This document shows positions 5,953 through 6,549 of a stretch of DNA of 6,549 bases, piece after piece. Under the pieces are notes generated by a model. It was not told the origin of the DNA, did not search any database, and saw only the letters and a program-made list of their open reading frames with translations. Within the stretch, counting starts at the first letter, position 1. Every line of letters starts with the position of its first letter. Both the position numbers and the translations under genes were made by a program. The DNA comes from Nitrospirae bacterium RIFCSPLOW2_12_42_9 (GTDB taxonomy: Bacteria; Nitrospirota; 9FT-COMBO-42-15; HDB-SIOI813). The stretch spans positions 1-6,549 of the forward strand of contig MHER01000113.1 of assembly GCA_001805205.1 (NCBI GenBank), in the 5' to 3' direction.

Positions 5953-6549
5953 AAATATCTTCAATCAGCAAATGGTCAAAGGTTTTGATTTGGTCTTTCA
6001 AAATATTTTCAGTTTTCATATTGGGTCTGATGTCGCAATAGTAAACACCGTCCAGGGGATTTAACTTAACTGTATAACCTTTGAAGTGTCCAGGAAGGAA
6101 TGTTGTATTGATACCATATTCGTTTTCTTTTTTTGTATTCTTTCTTTGCACATCATTTAGAAATACGGCTATATGTGGCGTATCCTTCTCTGTCAATTTG
6201 TTGTATAGGAATTTATCAATAAAAATCTTGTCTATTCGGTCTTTGCTTGACGTTTTGATTGACCCGATTACCTTTATATCATCATCTTTTTCAATGATTA
6301 GGTCGTGTTGATAGCTCATATTGAATTGAGCTTGCCCATCAACAATAACAGGAACCTGTATTACTCCTGTTCTACAAGCAATCCCGATTTCATGGATGAT
6401 TAACCGGATGAAATGCTCGAACAAATCTCCAGTCAATTTTCTTGCAGTATTTGATTTTCCGGCTGGTAATCCGTCTAATGCTGCTCCAATTGATTGTTGA
6501 ATAGTGTATGTAGAGTTATTTATGATTTCTCTAATTGAATCGTCTTTCT
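5936..6549 (-). CDS. Probable type II restriction endonuclease, C-terminal 203 residues (runs off the right edge)
   Basis: The frame is open from the right window edge to a TAA at 5936-5938. The only start-like codon nearby is an internal TTG at 6436, and the 37 codons before it are also open and protein-like (GAALDGLPAGKSNTARK), so the true start lies outside the window. Numbering from the first visible codon, the helix LTGDLFEHFIRLIIHE (38-53) carries a possible active-site Glu (E44). Then YQHDLIIEK (79-87, D82) and IGSIKTSSKDR (94-104, S96 and K98) fit a PD-(D/E)xK nuclease core in which Ser replaces the second acidic residue, as in some restriction enzyme families such as Cfr10I/NgoMIV. 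SIKTSSKDR followed by a DKFL-type helix is reminiscent of type II enzymes. A partner methyltransferase would be expected outside the window. The gene seems more AT-rich than ettA. The enzyme family and specificity are not assigned. Confidence 0.7.
   Translation of the reverse strand, partial: KDDSIREIINNSTYTIQQSIGAALDGLPAGKSNTARKLTGDLFEHFIRLIIHEIGIACRTGVIQVPVIVDGQAQFNMSYQHDLIIEKDDDIKVIGSIKTSSKDRIDKIFIDKFLYNKLTEKDTPHIAVFLNDVQRKNTKKENEYGINTTFLPGHFKGYTVKLNPLDGVYYCDIRPNMKTENILKDQIKTFDHLLIEDIWKFIE

Noticed and set aside
1..6549. CRISPR arrays, tRNA genes, insertion sequences or transposase genes.
   Set aside because: No regularly spaced repeats, tRNA-like cloverleaf sequences or transposase motifs were seen on reading either strand.

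Overview
The window looks like bacterial chromosomal DNA of moderate GC content. The one housekeeping gene, ettA, reads from memory like EttA of Geobacter-type Desulfobacterota and related lineages. That lineage guess is weak, and no rRNA or tRNA is present to support it.

Left part (1-4005, minus strand): five tightly packed genes read leftwards from a single candidate promoter near 4055-4084. In transcription order they are a 264-aa coiled-coil protein, a 331-aa protein that looks like a degenerate BrxC/BrxD-type ATPase, a 420-aa BrxD/SngB-type P-loop ATPase (DUF2791 family) with intact Walker motifs, an unrecognised 188-aa protein, and the N-terminal 123 residues of a further unrecognised protein that runs off the left edge. 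Gaps are 12 nt or less, and two junctions overlap (ATGATG and TAATG), so this is one translationally coupled operon. DUF2791 ATPases are known from BREX and Shango phage-defence systems. The visible gene set matches neither, because no methyltransferase, PglZ, TerB-like protein or helicase is seen. It may be a variant or undescribed ATPase-based defence module whose effector lies to the left of the window.

Middle (4006-4219): a divergent intergenic region with back-to-back sigma-70-like promoters. Their -35 boxes are the arms of a 9-bp inverted repeat (ACATGTCAA / TTGACATGT).

Right part: ettA (4220-5905, plus strand) is a complete ABC-F translation factor. Converging on it from the right is a partial minus-strand gene (5936 to the window edge) that resembles the C-terminal part of a type II restriction endonuclease. 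A housekeeping gene is therefore flanked on both sides by probable defence genes, as at the edge of a defence island.
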